A stretch of 18,072 nt of DNA from an uncultured Campylobacter sp. (GCF_938045775.1 NZ_CALIBH010000252.1:1-18072); one strand, 5' to 3'. Shown: positions 1-7,354, counted from the stretch's first letter. Program-made: numbers and translations. Notes: generated from the letters alone by a model not told the origin.

Positions 1-178
1 TGCTCGCGCCGAAGCTCTTCGCCGCCTCGATCACGCCGCTATCGACCTCCAGCAGCGCGCTTTCGATGAGGCGAGCGATAAAGGGCGCCGAGCCGATAGT
101 AAGCGGGACGATCGCCGCGGTGGTGCCGATGCTAGTGCCGACAAGAAGCTTCGCAATTTGGCGATACGAAATTTCAGA
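1..178 (-). pseudogene. metI-like methionine ABC transporter permease, 5'-truncated remnant (runs off the left edge)
   Basis: Read on the minus strand, about 59 codons stay open from 178 to the window edge. They contain VGTSIGTTAAIVPLTIG, then SAPFIARLIESALLEV and GVIEAAKSFGA, which match the central region of MetI, the inner-membrane permease of the D/L-methionine ABC importer (MetNIQ), including the start of its EAA-type loop that contacts the ATPase. The family normally has roughly 80 residues with membrane helices before this point. Here an in-frame TAA at 179-181 lies only about 12 codons upstream of VGTSIG, no ATG, GTG or TTG is in frame before the conserved block, and the DNA beyond is AT-rich and non-coding in all frames. 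I therefore read it as a gene that has lost its 5' third. The 3' part lies outside the window, so whether that end is intact is unknown. Confidence 0.7.
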
Positions 179-208
179 TTAAAATTTGCTTACATTCGAA
201 CTTAAAAT

Positions 209-246
209 TTTAAGAAATCAAGCAATTTAAATTTAGATTTCTTAAA
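209..246 (-). terminator. AT-rich inverted repeat, probable terminator of the ftsZ operon
   Basis: An exact 11-bp inverted repeat (TTTAAGAAATC at 209-219 and GATTTCTTAAA at 236-246, 16-nt loop) starts 8 bases after the stop of the Nim-like gene. On the minus strand it is followed by ATTTT. It sits where the division operon should end and separates it from the metI remnant. The stem is AT-rich, so termination strength is uncertain. Confidence 0.5.
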
Positions 247-253
247 TTCAATT

Positions 254-766
254 CTATAAAATTTTAGCCTTTGCGGTTACGGATTTTATTTTGAGTTCGT
301 AAATTTTCATGCGCTTTAATGATGCTCTGGAGGCAAATTCCACGCGCGACATGTAGTTTGGGGTGTATTTTTCGCATAGTATCCGCAGGGCGTAAATTTT
401 ACGCTCGTCATCTTCTACTTCGCTTGCTTCGCAAACGGCGATCGCGCTGCGGTACTCCGTCGTATAAACTTTCGATCCTAGCGCTTCCGCGTCGTTCGCG
501 ATAGATTGGTATTCTTCGTCGCTTGGGGTAGGAACGCGGTTGTAGCCAACAAAAACTGCCGTTACCGCGCGTCTGTTTTGAAAGAGTTTCGCCTTTGTGC
601 CGGCAGGCGCACCGTGGATATAAATGGCGTCTGCATCGCGCACGGGCGAGATAGGCACGCTAAAAATTTCGCCGCTATCGTCTATGCAGCTAAGCGTAGC
701 GTACTCGCTCTCGTCGATGATTTTTAATGCCTCATCTTCGCTTAGCTGCCTATCTCGTCTGCGCAT
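254..766 (-). CDS. pyridoxamine 5'-phosphate oxidase-family (Nim-like) flavin-binding protein
   Basis: This 170-aa protein has the split-barrel flavin-binding fold of the Pyridox_ox_2 / NimA group. Diagnostic features are the N-terminal MRRRDRQLSEDEALKIID, a short strand-turn-strand around residues 22-40 (EYATLSCIDDSGEIFSVPIS), and IYIHGAPAGTKAKLF at about 48-62. H51 corresponds to the histidine near the cofactor site in NimA-type proteins. Family members bind FMN, FAD or heme; some reduce nitroimidazoles, but most have unknown substrates, so no resistance role should be assumed. The ATG at 764-766 directly follows the ftsZ TAA at 767-769 with no spacer, which implies translational coupling as the last gene of the division operon. 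A hairpin lies just downstream. Family assignment is secure; the substrate is not. Confidence 0.8.
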   Translation of the reverse strand: MRRRDRQLSEDEALKIIDESEYATLSCIDDSGEIFSVPISPVRDADAIYIHGAPAGTKAKLFQNRRAVTAVFVGYNRVPTPSDEEYQSIANDAEALGSKVYTTEYRSAIAVCEASEVEDDERKIYALRILCEKYTPNYMSRVEFASRASLKRMKIYELKIKSVTAKAKIL

Positions 767-1927
767 TTAGTCCATCTGATTTCGTAGGAATGCGGGCTCG
801 TCGAGCTCGTCGTAGGTTTCGTCCCCGTTAAAATCGCCGCTACTTACCTTTTGTCTAGAAAAGATAGAATTTCGACCCATGCTTTCTAAAAGCGCCTTCC
901 TGCGATCCGCTACGTTATCGCTGGCGACCTGCTTTTTTTCTTCGATGCTCTTTTCAAAGCCGGTGGCGATGAGAGTAACCTCGACGCGGTTATTTTCCAT
1001 CTTAGGATCGGTGGTAGTACCCCAAGTAACGTCAGCGTCCTTATCTACTGTATCTTCGATGATATTCATCGCAGATTCAATCTCAAGCAAGGAGCAATCA
1101 GGCGACATCTTAAAATGCACTAACACGCCCATAGCGCCGTGGATGGAGGTATTGTCCAAAAGTGGAGATTGGATCGCGCTTTTTAGCGCTTCTTCTGCCG
1201 CGCCATCACCTTCGCTAACGCCGATACCCATAAGCGCCAAACCGCGGTGCGTCATTACCTTTTTGACATCGGCATAATCGACGTTGATATCGCTATCGCC
1301 TGATTCTAAGATCACGGAGATCATACCGTTTACGGCTTGGAATAGGACATTATCTACGATCTTAAAAGCATCTTTTAGGCCGGTTTTTTTATCGATGATT
1401 TTCAATAAATTTTGATTTGGGATAACGATTATGGAATCGCACTCTTTTTTAAGCTCTTCAAGACCCTCTTGTGCTAATCGCATACGCTTTTTGCCCTCAA
1501 AACCGAAAGGGGTGGTAACGACGCCGATAGTTAGCGCTTTTTTCTCTTTCGCAGCTTTTGCAACAATAGGTGCAGCACCGGTACCGGTACCGCCGCCTAG
1601 ACCGGAGCCTACGAAAACGATGTCGGAGTAGTCTAAGCGATCCTTAAGATCGTCGTAGTTCTCCTCTGCAGCCATCTTAGCAAGCGCAGGATCCATACCG
1701 CAGCCAAGGCCTTTGGTGGTGTTTTCGCCTAGTAAAATTCTAGTATTTGCGATCGACTTTTCTAACGCCTGTGCGTCGGTGTTAGCTACCATAAGCTCAA
1801 CGTCGGTTTTGGTAAAACCTTCGCGGATCATATGATTTATCATGTTGCATCCGCCGCCGCCGACGCCGATAACCTTCATCTTGGCACCGTAGATGCCCTT
1901 TCTTTCTTCCATACTGTATCCTTTCAC
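767..1927 (-). CDS. ftsZ: cell division protein FtsZ (tubulin-like GTPase)
   Basis: FtsZ polymerises with GTP into the cytoplasmic ring that directs septation. The 386-aa product has the usual length. Visible landmarks are the nucleotide loop VGGGGCNMINHM (about 22-33), the tubulin signature GGGTGTG (111-117), the T7 synergy loop with NVDYADVKKV followed by HRGLALMGIG, and the conserved C-terminal tail DEPAFLRNQMD that docks FtsA and other partners. The chosen start is a GTG (1925-1927) preceded by AAGGAG with six bases of spacing. A second in-frame ATG at 1910-1912 (giving MEERKGIYG) also has an AAAGGA just upstream, so a 381-aa form is possible. It lies 22 bp after ftsA and abuts the Nim-like gene. 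Confidence 0.97.
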   Translation of the reverse strand: MKGYSMEERKGIYGAKMKVIGVGGGGCNMINHMIREGFTKTDVELMVANTDAQALEKSIANTRILLGENTTKGLGCGMDPALAKMAAEENYDDLKDRLDYSDIVFVGSGLGGGTGTGAAPIVAKAAKEKKALTIGVVTTPFGFEGKKRMRLAQEGLEELKKECDSIIVIPNQNLLKIIDKKTGLKDAFKIVDNVLFQAVNGMISVILESGDSDINVDYADVKKVMTHRGLALMGIGVSEGDGAAEEALKSAIQSPLLDNTSIHGAMGVLVHFKMSPDCSLLEIESAMNIIEDTVDKDADVTWGTTTDPKMENNRVEVTLIATGFEKSIEEKKQVASDNVADRRKALLESMGRNSIFSRQKVSSGDFNGDETYDELDEPAFLRNQMD

Positions 1928-1949
1928 GAGTATCTCCTTAGCTTAAAAT

Positions 1950-3317
1950 TTAAAACCAATTTTTCATAGACGACCAAATTTTATTGAAAAAATTCTGTCC
2001 GTCTTTTTTGGGAAGTTGGATATTTAGATCCTCCTTCTTAGCCGCACCGCTATCCGCTCTGCCACCCTCTTTTTCTATCGCCTTACTGACCTCTTTTTCA
2101 TAATATTCGTTCACATTTCGCTTCGGAGCCTTGTTTATAACCTCGTCTTTGTAGCGGAGTTTGCCGTTAGAGTCCATCTCGTAAGGAGTAAATTCGCCGA
2201 AACCATACATGCAAAGTCCTAGTGCGCAAGAATTTGAAATATCATCGGCGATCTCGTGCAGACCGCCCACGCTCTTTGCTCTTGCAACCCTAACGGAAGT
2301 GTTATCAAAAACTATCGCCGCTAAATCGCGCACATCGTCTAGCTTCGCCATACCGCCCGTGATTACGATACCTGCGCCTATGCGGTCTTTATAGCCGCTT
2401 CTTTCGATCTTATCGGCTATCATATCGAAAGTCTCTTTAACGCGAGCAAGGATTACTTGCGAAATGATCTCAAGGCTTATGATGTGGTTTTCTGACTCGC
2501 TATCTCCTAAAGCAGGCAGCTCGACTTCGCTATTGCCTTGATTAATCAGATCGTTATAGGTAATTTTAATGTTTTCCGCATATGGAAGCGGCGTATGCAG
2601 AGCGCGAGATAGATCGTTAGTAACGTTATTAGAGCCAAACATCACAACATCGTTATAACGCAAGGAATTCCCCAGATGGATGACTATATCGCATGTAGCG
2701 CCGCCCATATCGATCAGCACTACGCCGAGCTCTTTTTCGTCCTTGCTAAGCGTGGATATGGATGATGCGTAGCCCGAAAGGACGATGTTATCGACCTTTA
2801 CGCCCGCCATCTCTACGGATTTTTTCAAATTTTTAATCGAGCTTTCAGGGGCGATGACGATATGGGTAGATACCTCTAGGCGAGTTCCGCTCATACCGAG
2901 CGGATCTTCGATATGCTCCTGCTCATCAACTCTAAAATCATACGGAAGCACATGTAAAATAACACTATCGCTAGGCACATTTGCTTGCGCTTCGGCAACC
3001 TGCATGGCACGCTTGATCTCATCTAGTCCGATCTCATTTTCCATAGTTATGACGCCGCGAGATTTAACGCTTTTGGCATATGAGCCAGAGATAGATATAA
3101 TGGCTTTATCGTAGCTTCTGCCAGCTCCTTTTACAGCCGCTTTTACCGCCTGCTTTATTGAGCCCGCAGCTTGCTCTATGTTTGTTATGACGCCCTTTTT
3201 GATACCTAAAGTATCGGCTCCACCGACACCTAAGACCGTAAAAATGCCATCATTTTTAGCGATTATCGCGCGAATTTTAGTTGAGCCTATATCTAGACCT
3301 AAAATATACTCACTCAC
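1950..3317 (-). CDS. ftsA: cell division protein FtsA (actin-like ATPase, membrane tether of FtsZ)
   Basis: FtsA is an actin-family ATPase that anchors FtsZ filaments to the inner membrane and signals to the septal synthases. The 455-aa sequence shows phosphate-1 motif LGLDIGSTKIRAII (about 6-19), the FtsA-specific 1C (SHS2) region around 85-165 with VLPYDFRVD, phosphate-2 motif VVLIDMGGATCDI (about 199-211), and the adenosine motif GIVITGGMAKLDD. The last 15 residues (NFFNKIWSSMKNWF) form the expected amphipathic membrane-targeting helix after a charged, flexible linker. The start is GTG at 3315-3317, overlapping the upstream chaperone gene by 8 nt (GTGAGTGA) with AAAGG as ribosome site. It is followed by ftsZ in the conserved order. 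Confidence 0.96.
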   Translation of the reverse strand: MSEYILGLDIGSTKIRAIIAKNDGIFTVLGVGGADTLGIKKGVITNIEQAAGSIKQAVKAAVKGAGRSYDKAIISISGSYAKSVKSRGVITMENEIGLDEIKRAMQVAEAQANVPSDSVILHVLPYDFRVDEQEHIEDPLGMSGTRLEVSTHIVIAPESSIKNLKKSVEMAGVKVDNIVLSGYASSISTLSKDEKELGVVLIDMGGATCDIVIHLGNSLRYNDVVMFGSNNVTNDLSRALHTPLPYAENIKITYNDLINQGNSEVELPALGDSESENHIISLEIISQVILARVKETFDMIADKIERSGYKDRIGAGIVITGGMAKLDDVRDLAAIVFDNTSVRVARAKSVGGLHEIADDISNSCALGLCMYGFGEFTPYEMDSNGKLRYKDEVINKAPKRNVNEYYEKEVSKAIEKEGGRADSGAAKKEDLNIQLPKKDGQNFFNKIWSSMKNWF

Positions 3318-4767
3318 TGTCTTTACCTTTAAAATATCTTTCGGTTTTATAGCGCTTTTCTAGCATTTTGGTTAAATCGTCTTGTAGATTAGAATTTAAT
3401 AAAGTGGTTATCCTATCGGCTACGATCGTTTTTTCTTTATCTATCTCTTCGCTGCTGCCCAGGCTCTGCTGTGAAATTTTATACACTACGGCTTTGTTAT
3501 CAAACATCACTATCCCTTCTTTAGCCGGCTTATTAAACATATCGATAAGAAATTTATAAAATTCGTCATCGCTTAGCTTGGTATTATTTTTACTATTAAG
3601 AGATAGCGTGCCGAAATCTTCGCCTTTGAAATTTTTAAGCGCATCTTGAGCTCTTTTTTCAAGTAGCTCTTTGCGTTTTTTTGTTTCAAATTCTTTAGAA
3701 GCCAAAGACTTAGCCTCTTCAAAGCTCATCTGCCTAGGTTGCTCTACACCGTTTAGTTTAGCAATCAAATATCCGCCTTTGTACTCGAAAGGCTTGATGA
3801 CATCTCCTGGCTTTGCGACCTCAATCTCAGATACTGGAAAATTGCTAGCCGTAGCGACTATAGTTTCATTAGTATCGAGCTTGCCTTTTTTGATCTCCAG
3901 ATAATCCTTTGTAGCGTCTTTTTTAACCTGATCCATTCGGTAATCTTTTAAGACGTTAGGTTTAGCCTCTGCAAAATCCAATAATTTATCATCTAGGCTT
4001 CTATACTCGCCTCTGTGTTCTTCATAAAATTTACTTAGTTCGGTCTCATTCACGTCGGCTTTACTAGGCGCCACAAAATATGCTCCGAGAGTATATTTTT
4101 TCTCAGTCATAAAATGTGATTTCTCGCCTTCCCAAAATTTCTTTAGCTCGTCGTCGTTAAAAGTGACGTTAGCATCGGCGTAGATTATCTCTACAGAAAC
4201 CTTATCCTGCATCAGCTGCGATGCTGCAAATGCTTCTACGATCTTAGGGCTAGGCGTTATTTTTAGCGCTTTGCCGAGCTTTTCTAAAGTTAGGACCTTT
4301 TGTAGATTGCGCTCAAATTCCTTTTTAGTAAGTCCTGAATTCCTTACGACATTATCGTAAAGTTCCTTACTAAACTCGCCGTTTTCTTGAAAATTAGGCG
4401 AGCTCACTACAAACTCCGCGACATCTTTATCACTAGCCTGAACGCCTAAGTCTTTAGCAAAATTTAGAAAATATGCCTCGCCGATTAGCTGATCTACTGC
4501 GATCTGATCTAGATGCATATTTTTGGCTTGTTCTTGAGTAAATTGCCCATCGCTCATAGCACTCAGCCTGTTGTATAGTTCGGAGTATTTTGTGTTTAGT
4601 TCTTGATTGGTTATGGAAATCTGCCCTACTCTAGCGATTGAGCCTGCGCGGTTAGCATTCATATCATATGCGCCCCAGCCGACGAAGCCTGCGCCCACGA
4701 AAGCTATCGTGCTTATCCAGATCGTCGGTATAAGCGACTTCTTATGCTTTTGCATCCATTCTATCAT
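3310..4767 (-). CDS. membrane-anchored SurA_N / parvulin-type peptidyl-prolyl isomerase (PpiD-like periplasmic chaperone)
   Basis: This 485-aa protein starts MIEWMQKHKKSLIPTIW and has one membrane helix at about residues 12-34, with a short positively charged cytoplasmic end, so the bulk is periplasmic. The next part (ARVGQISITNQELNTKYSEL onward) is a SurA-N/PpiD-type chaperone domain. The later segment with GDVIKPFEYKGGYLIAKLNG resembles the C-terminal half of a parvulin rotamase domain, but the domain looks degenerate, so isomerase activity is uncertain. It would help fold proteins leaving the Sec translocon. A homologue is, from memory, the gene directly before ftsA ftsZ in C. jejuni (Cj0694). 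The start ATG has AAGGA five bases upstream, and the 3' end overlaps ftsA by 8 nt. Confidence 0.88.
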   Translation of the reverse strand: MIEWMQKHKKSLIPTIWISTIAFVGAGFVGWGAYDMNANRAGSIARVGQISITNQELNTKYSELYNRLSAMSDGQFTQEQAKNMHLDQIAVDQLIGEAYFLNFAKDLGVQASDKDVAEFVVSSPNFQENGEFSKELYDNVVRNSGLTKKEFERNLQKVLTLEKLGKALKITPSPKIVEAFAASQLMQDKVSVEIIYADANVTFNDDELKKFWEGEKSHFMTEKKYTLGAYFVAPSKADVNETELSKFYEEHRGEYRSLDDKLLDFAEAKPNVLKDYRMDQVKKDATKDYLEIKKGKLDTNETIVATASNFPVSEIEVAKPGDVIKPFEYKGGYLIAKLNGVEQPRQMSFEEAKSLASKEFETKKRKELLEKRAQDALKNFKGEDFGTLSLNSKNNTKLSDDEFYKFLIDMFNKPAKEGIVMFDNKAVVYKISQQSLGSSEEIDKEKTIVADRITTLLNSNLQDDLTKMLEKRYKTERYFKGKDSE

Positions 4768-4809
4768 CTAAATCCTTAAATAGCTAACTAAAGAAATTTT
4801 TTGTTAGTA

Positions 4810-4815
4810 ATTATA
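4810..4815 (-). promoter_or_regulatory. -10 box of the PpiD-like/ftsA/ftsZ operon
   Basis: TATAAT on the minus strand, preceded by TG and a T-rich tract without a clear -35, as is usual for Campylobacter sigma-70 promoters. It would start a transcript near 4803, giving a leader of about 36 nt before the ATG at 4767. Confidence 0.6.
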
Positions 4816-4899
4816 CAGATAAAACCTTATGTAAGGCTGAAAAATAGGCATTTTTAGCGAATTATAACGCGTTAGTAAATGATTTGGTATACATTAATC

Positions 4900-5460
4900 T
4901 TAGCTTAGCAAAAGCAGCTTTGAACTCATTTCTAAAATCGCTATTTTTTTCGCCATTTGCTGCGCGCTCCTTGCATGGGCAAAAACCCCATAGCCGCGAA
5001 TCACCATTATATCGCTATTTTCATTTATCATATAGTTACAAATTTCATACGGCGCGCGCTCGTGCCAGTCGTCGTAGTTCTTAGGATCATAAATTTCAAT
5101 GCGCTTAAATTTGCTCGCCCCAAAGTAATCTCGCGGCAAAATAAAATTATGCTCCAGCGTATATGCGACGAGATATGGCGGTGTCGCGTAGGTTACGAAT
5201 TTCGCCTCTTTTATATTTTTGTAAATATTTATATGTATATCGCTATCGATGCTAGCATTCTGCCAGCGGTAGTCTTTTTTTGAAAACAGCGTTATAAAAT
5301 CATCCCTATCCAGGCTATCGAAAATCGCGTCTTTTTTGTTGATCAAGAACTGATTTTCTTTAATTTTTGCTGAAATCGAGCCGTGAAAGATCCCAAAAAG
5401 CCTATCTCTAAACATCGAAAGCGAAATTTTGCGTAAAATTTCATAATAATACTCGTCCAT
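4900..5460 (-). CDS. class II aldolase/adducin-fold protein lacking the metal-binding histidines
   Basis: The 186-aa product follows the class II aldolase/adducin pattern: FHGSISAKIKENQFLINKKDA (about 25-45) matches the GNISAR...FLIT segment, TPPYLVAYTLEHN (93-105) matches the HTHPPY region, and MVIRGYGVFAHARSAQQMAKK (152-172) matches the ENHGVLAWG segment with the following helix. In active enzymes three histidines bind the metal. Here the aligned residues are Y91, T93 and Y157, and the usual catalytic Glu region has Asp (about 72). It therefore looks like a non-catalytic or altered family member. The ATG has AAAGGCGAGAG upstream. It is divergent from rsmH (64 bp apart) and in the same direction as the downstream division operon, but separated from it by a promoter. 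The role is unknown. Confidence 0.75.
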   Translation of the reverse strand: MDEYYYEILRKISLSMFRDRLFGIFHGSISAKIKENQFLINKKDAIFDSLDRDDFITLFSKKDYRWQNASIDSDIHINIYKNIKEAKFVTYATPPYLVAYTLEHNFILPRDYFGASKFKRIEIYDPKNYDDWHERAPYEICNYMINENSDIMVIRGYGVFAHARSAQQMAKKIAILEMSSKLLLLS

Positions 5461-5485
5461 CTCTCGCCTTTGTAAAAAATTTCGC

Positions 5486-5494
5486 TATTATATA
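5486..5494 (+). promoter_or_regulatory. possible -10 region for rsmH
   Basis: TATTATATA lies 31 bases before the rsmH GTG in the 64-bp spacer shared with the divergent aldolase-like gene. It is the best AT-rich -10 candidate on this strand; no -35 is evident. Confidence 0.35.
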
Positions 5495-5524
5495 GGATTA
5501 GAAATTTCAAAAGGATAAATTTAA

Positions 5525-6460
5525 GTGCAAGCTCCACATATTCCGGTACTTTTTTCGCAAACGATCGCCGCATTTTCGCAGCTTGAGGACGGCTACGTTA
5601 TCGACTGTACGTTAGGCTACGGAGGGCATAGCGAGGGCATTTTGACCGCTAATCCGCGCCTTAAGCTTATCGCTTGCGACAGAGATACCGAAGCGATAGA
5701 ATTTTCGCGCGAGCGGCTTAGTAAATTTAAAGATCGCATAGAAATTCACAAAGCAAAATTTAGCGAAATTTTAGGAATTCTGCCCGAGCAAAAGCTCCGC
5801 GCAGTTCGTGGGATATTAGCCGACATCGGCGTTTCGTCGCTTCAGCTGGATAAAAACTCGCGCGGCTTTTCCACCAAAAGCGATGCGCTGGATATGCGAA
5901 TGGATGCAGGCGCAGCGCTAGATGCGGCATACGTCGTAAACCACTACTCGCAAGCGGATCTGGCGCGCATTTTCCGCGAATACGGCGAGCTAACAAACGC
6001 TAACGCAATCGCTGCTAAAATAGCTACTGCGCGGGCTAACGCACCACTAACAAGTGCTAAAGCTTTAGCAAATTTGATCGGAACGAAGCCCGTTAAAGGG
6101 CGCAGCATCAGCACGGCTACGCTAGCATTTCAGGCGATCCGCATCGAGGTAAATGACGAACTTGGCGAGCTAAAACGCCTGCTCACGCTCATTGAGCAAA
6201 AATCGCGTGATTCAATTCTAACTAATGCAACTGTCGCTATAATTTCATTCCATTCGCTTGAAGACCGCATAGTAAAGGAGCGATTTAGGGCGTGGGAGCG
6301 CGATTGCGTCTGCCCTAGCGAGTTTATGCGCTGCGAATGCGGCGGCGGGCATTCGTTAGGTAAAATACTAACCAAAAGCCCTATAATAGCGGACGCGCAA
6401 GAGCTTGCGCAAAACTCGCGAGCAGCGAGCGCAAAGCTAAGAATTTTTCGACTGAAATAA
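5525..6460 (+). CDS. rsmH: 16S rRNA (cytosine1402-N4)-methyltransferase RsmH (MraW)
   Basis: RsmH uses S-adenosylmethionine to methylate N4 of C1402 in the decoding centre of 16S rRNA. The 311-aa sequence has normal length. It shows PHIPVLFSQTIAAF at the N-terminus, the SAM loop DCTLGYGGHSEGIL (about 27-40), DIGVSSLQLD (100-109), the GFS...DALDMRMD block (114-127) and IISFHSLEDRIVKERF (about 243-258). The start is GTG at 5525 with AAAGGA upstream; the residues following (QAPHIPVL) match the usual beginning of the family. In many bacteria rsmH opens the dcw cluster just before ftsL; here the next intact gene is an FtsL-like protein about 0.9 kb downstream. Confidence 0.96.
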   Translation: MQAPHIPVLFSQTIAAFSQLEDGYVIDCTLGYGGHSEGILTANPRLKLIACDRDTEAIEFSRERLSKFKDRIEIHKAKFSEILGILPEQKLRAVRGILADIGVSSLQLDKNSRGFSTKSDALDMRMDAGAALDAAYVVNHYSQADLARIFREYGELTNANAIAAKIATARANAPLTSAKALANLIGTKPVKGRSISTATLAFQAIRIEVNDELGELKRLLTLIEQKSRDSILTNATVAIISFHSLEDRIVKERFRAWERDCVCPSEFMRCECGGGHSLGKILTKSPIIADAQELAQNSRAASAKLRIFRLK

Positions 6461-6633
6461 CCGTCTTTGCTTGCTATGAATTTTAAAATTTGACGAAATT
6501 TTGTAAAATTTATAGATTTGCAGGCATTAAATTTTAAAATTTTATGGAATTTTACAATTCAGCTTTCAAAGATTCGCTTTAAAATTTATGATATTTTTTA
6601 ATGCTATTTTGAGTACCTAATAGCTAAATCATA

Positions 6634-6675
6634 AAATTTAGCGAAAAATTTAACGTTTAATTTTACGCTAAATTT
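6634..6675. repeat. 42-bp near-perfect palindrome
   Basis: The two 20-bp arms beginning AAATTTAGCG and ending CGCTAAATTT match at 18 of 20 positions around a central CG, with no loop. It lies 174 bp after the rsmH stop and ends 4 bp before a TATAAT box. It could be an operator, a cruciform-forming site or a weak terminator; there is no T-run after it. Confidence 0.7.
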
Positions 6676-6679
6676 GATG

Positions 6680-6685
6680 TATAAT
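6680..6685 (+). promoter_or_regulatory. TATAAT -10 box inside the rsmH downstream spacer
   Basis: A consensus TATAAT preceded by TTTGATG just after the 42-bp palindrome. Initiation near 6692 would transcribe the structured spacer toward the FtsL-like gene. Confidence 0.5.
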
Positions 6686-6691
6686 TTTATA

Positions 6692-6900
6692 AGATTTAAC
6701 TGCTGCATATTTAAAAACTAAGTGGTAGCATAGATACGAAACCGAGCGAAAGTTAAAATTTGGCGTCTAAAGCAAGTGACGTAATGCCAAATCTAGTCCT
6801 TTGCTTTAATGAAATTTTGTAAGCGAGCAGTAGTTTGTAGTTTCATCGACCTTTAGATGATAAAGCCTATCTTGCAAGCGATATCCTTCGCTTATAATTT
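6692..6900 (+). ncRNA. candidate structured small RNA of unknown family
   Basis: Starting about seven bases after a consensus -10 box, the sequence can close a 9-bp stem between AACTGCTGC (6698-6706) and GCAGTAGTT (6827-6835, one G-U pair). Inside it is a hairpin pairing ATTTGGC (6758-6764) with GCCAAAT (6786-6792), extended by GTC/GAC across a 5-nt bulge. Downstream, AAGCGA ... TCGCTT (around 6876-6894) followed by ATAATTTT looks like a weak terminator. The length of about 200 nt would suit a small housekeeping or regulatory RNA such as 6S RNA, but I recognise no family signature. Alternatively it is a long leader for the downstream genes. Confidence 0.3.
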
Positions 6901-7203
6901 TAAGGCGTATCGAAGACGCAGTAAAATTTTAAGCGGTTTTTCAGATTATTTGACAAAATTTTATAAATAGTCAATCTCGGTAAAGTGAGCTCGATTTTTA
7001 CCTGTCAAAATGAATTTCCCAAGCAGGCGGTGCAAAAGGCGAGCAAAATTAACGCGATGCTTCTTTTGAAGCTTCTGCTGCTATACAATATCGTGCAAAG
7101 AGCCGGCCAAATAAACGAAATAGCCCGCTAAATTAAAATTTGCTTTTGCTGGCCGAGATATAATTTTGCGAGTTAAGATAAAATTCCATTTACCGAGGTA
7201 AAA

Positions 7204-7354
7204 TTGCAAAGAAAAATTTTGCTCGTAGCTTTGCTTTTAAATTTTACCTGGCTCATTGCTGGGCGCAGGCGAGCTGCGGGTTTCGAGCTGAATTCATCTT
7301 GACGCAGGCGCTTTGACGGCGAGTAAAGATAAGATCGTGGTTTTAAATTTATGG
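7204..7354 (+). pseudogene. remnant of a TlpA/ResA-like thioredoxin-fold exported protein
   Basis: A TTG at 7204 preceded by GAGG with 6-base spacing opens a signal-peptide-like frame (QRKILLVALLLNFTWLIAG), then AGFELNSS and a TGA at 7300-7302. Removing one T at 7299/7300 continues into the frame encoding DAGALTASKDKIVVLNLW. The rejoined order (hydrophobic leader, FELNS, short polar loop, KIVVLNLW) is that of TlpA/ResA-type thiol-disulfide oxidoreductases, where ...VVLNFWATWCPPC follows. Here the homology stops at the Trp codon (7352-7354), before the CxxC active site, and the DNA passes into the ribosome site and ATG of the next gene. I infer a frameshifted, 3'-deleted remnant; the short length limits confidence. 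Confidence 0.5.

Larger units (their letters stand above)
6461..7203. other. gene-poor AT-rich spacer between rsmH and the FtsL-like gene
   Basis: No convincing protein gene is visible in 743 bases. It contains many AAATTTTAAAATT-type words, a 42-bp near-perfect palindrome at 6634-6675, a TATAAT box at 6680-6685 and a stretch able to fold into several stems (6692 to about 6900). A GTG-started frame of 48 codons at 6985-7131 was not accepted. Confidence 0.6.

Noticed and set aside
7005..7088. Minus-strand lipoprotein-like leader (RSIALILLAFCTACLG) ending at a stop after 27 codons
   Set aside because: It has no ribosome site, an imperfect lipobox and no continuation in any frame; it is probably a shadow of the Leu-rich plus-strand sequence.
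6985..7131. GTG-started 48-aa plus-strand frame with a Leu-rich middle
   Set aside because: The ribosome site is weak, it resembles no family, and the opposite strand gives an equally plausible short frame.
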